Source of the DNA: Hyphomicrobiaceae bacterium
GTDB taxonomy: Bacteria > Pseudomonadota > Alphaproteobacteria > Rhizobiales > Hyphomicrobiaceae
Reading direction: 5' to 3'
Assembly: GCA_022842785.1 (NCBI GenBank)
Contig: JALHOW010000004.1
Location: forward strand, 124,001-188,000
DNA length: 64,000 nucleotides
Part shown: in pieces, positions 63,933-64,000 of the stretch
Numbering within the stretch: position 1 is the first letter of the stretch
Layout of the letters: every line of letters begins with the position of its first letter
Position numbers and translations under genes: made by a program
The notes under the pieces: generated by a model
Database searches by the model: none
Seen by the model: the letters and a program-made list of their open reading frames with translations, nothing else
What the model was told of the DNA's origin: nothing

Positions 63933-63991
63933 CGCCCCAGCGGGGCAACTCAGGTCATCGACAAAGATCGCGACGCGAAAAGGCAACCAAT

Positions 63992-64000
63992 ATGAGCCAG
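63992..64000 (+). CDS. Possible start of the next gene (truncated)
   Basis: An ATG at 63992 (Met-Ser-Gln) follows AAAAGG at about 9 bases, 59 bases after the dehydrogenase stop. Only three codons are visible, so product and even reality are uncertain. Confidence 0.3.

Noticed and set aside
63934-63946. Terminator after the alcohol dehydrogenase gene
   Set aside because: The stem GCCCC/GGGGC is only 5 bp and has no T run.

Overview
The window looks like chromosomal DNA of a GC-rich alphaproteobacterium, most likely a member of the Hyphomicrobiales (Rhizobiales). This is inferred from the gene content: FixJ-type regulators, many solute transporters, an adrenodoxin-type ferredoxin beside a thioredoxin-reductase-like ferredoxin-NADP reductase, and a DUF1127 protein. 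I see no phage, IS element, integrase, CRISPR array or plasmid gene. The one RNA gene is a tRNA-Ala(GGC) at 41721-41796. The region is a run of uptake and catabolic cassettes, each with its own regulator.

Layout. 1-4416: the end of a peptide-type ABC binding protein, then a TRAP transporter (dctP-dctQ-dctM, minus strand). 4643-11543: aldo/keto reductase, a hexapeptide acyltransferase of the phosphonate-cluster type, a hydantoinase/oxoprolinase pair (HyuA/HyuB) and a class III aminotransferase. 11925-14294: a heme/hemoglobin-type TonB receptor. 14384-17678: a polar amino-acid ABC importer. 17830-23143: a YbaK-type deacylase, two response regulators and a histidine kinase with five tandem extended PAS units. 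23278-31966: two alpha/beta hydrolases, then a LysR regulator divergent from a ring-cleavage dioxygenase/esterase pair, an isochorismatase-like hydrolase, an MFS exporter and an amidohydrolase with a Cys/His-rich tail. 31970-41593: L,D-transpeptidase, ankyrin protein, an M81 peptidase, DUF1127, LysR and AraC regulators, an MFS permease, a ferredoxin and its reductase.

41902-52371 is one coherent minus-strand operon: M28 peptidase, Asp/Glu/hydantoin-type racemase, a complete oligopeptide ABC importer (binding protein, two permeases, two ATPases) and an M81 (MlrC-like) peptidase, with a divergent GntR regulator. The genes suggest import and breakdown of unusual peptides, possibly cyclic or containing D-residues. 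A large mechanosensitive channel follows.

55320-63932 is a second GntR-controlled catabolic unit: a TRAP transporter whose DctQ/DctM membrane pair is preceded by three tandem paralogous binding proteins, all of exactly 366 codons, plus an HSL-type esterase, with a zinc alcohol dehydrogenase divergent. A strong inverted repeat (TGTCAACA-N20-TGTTGACA) sits in the divergent promoter and contains a consensus -35 box in each direction.

The most unusual items are the triplicated TRAP receptors with copied untranslated regions and hairpins, the D-peptide-like operon, the five-unit PAS kinase and the Cys/His tail of the amidohydrolase. All functional statements rest on reading motifs and gene order; no database search was run.
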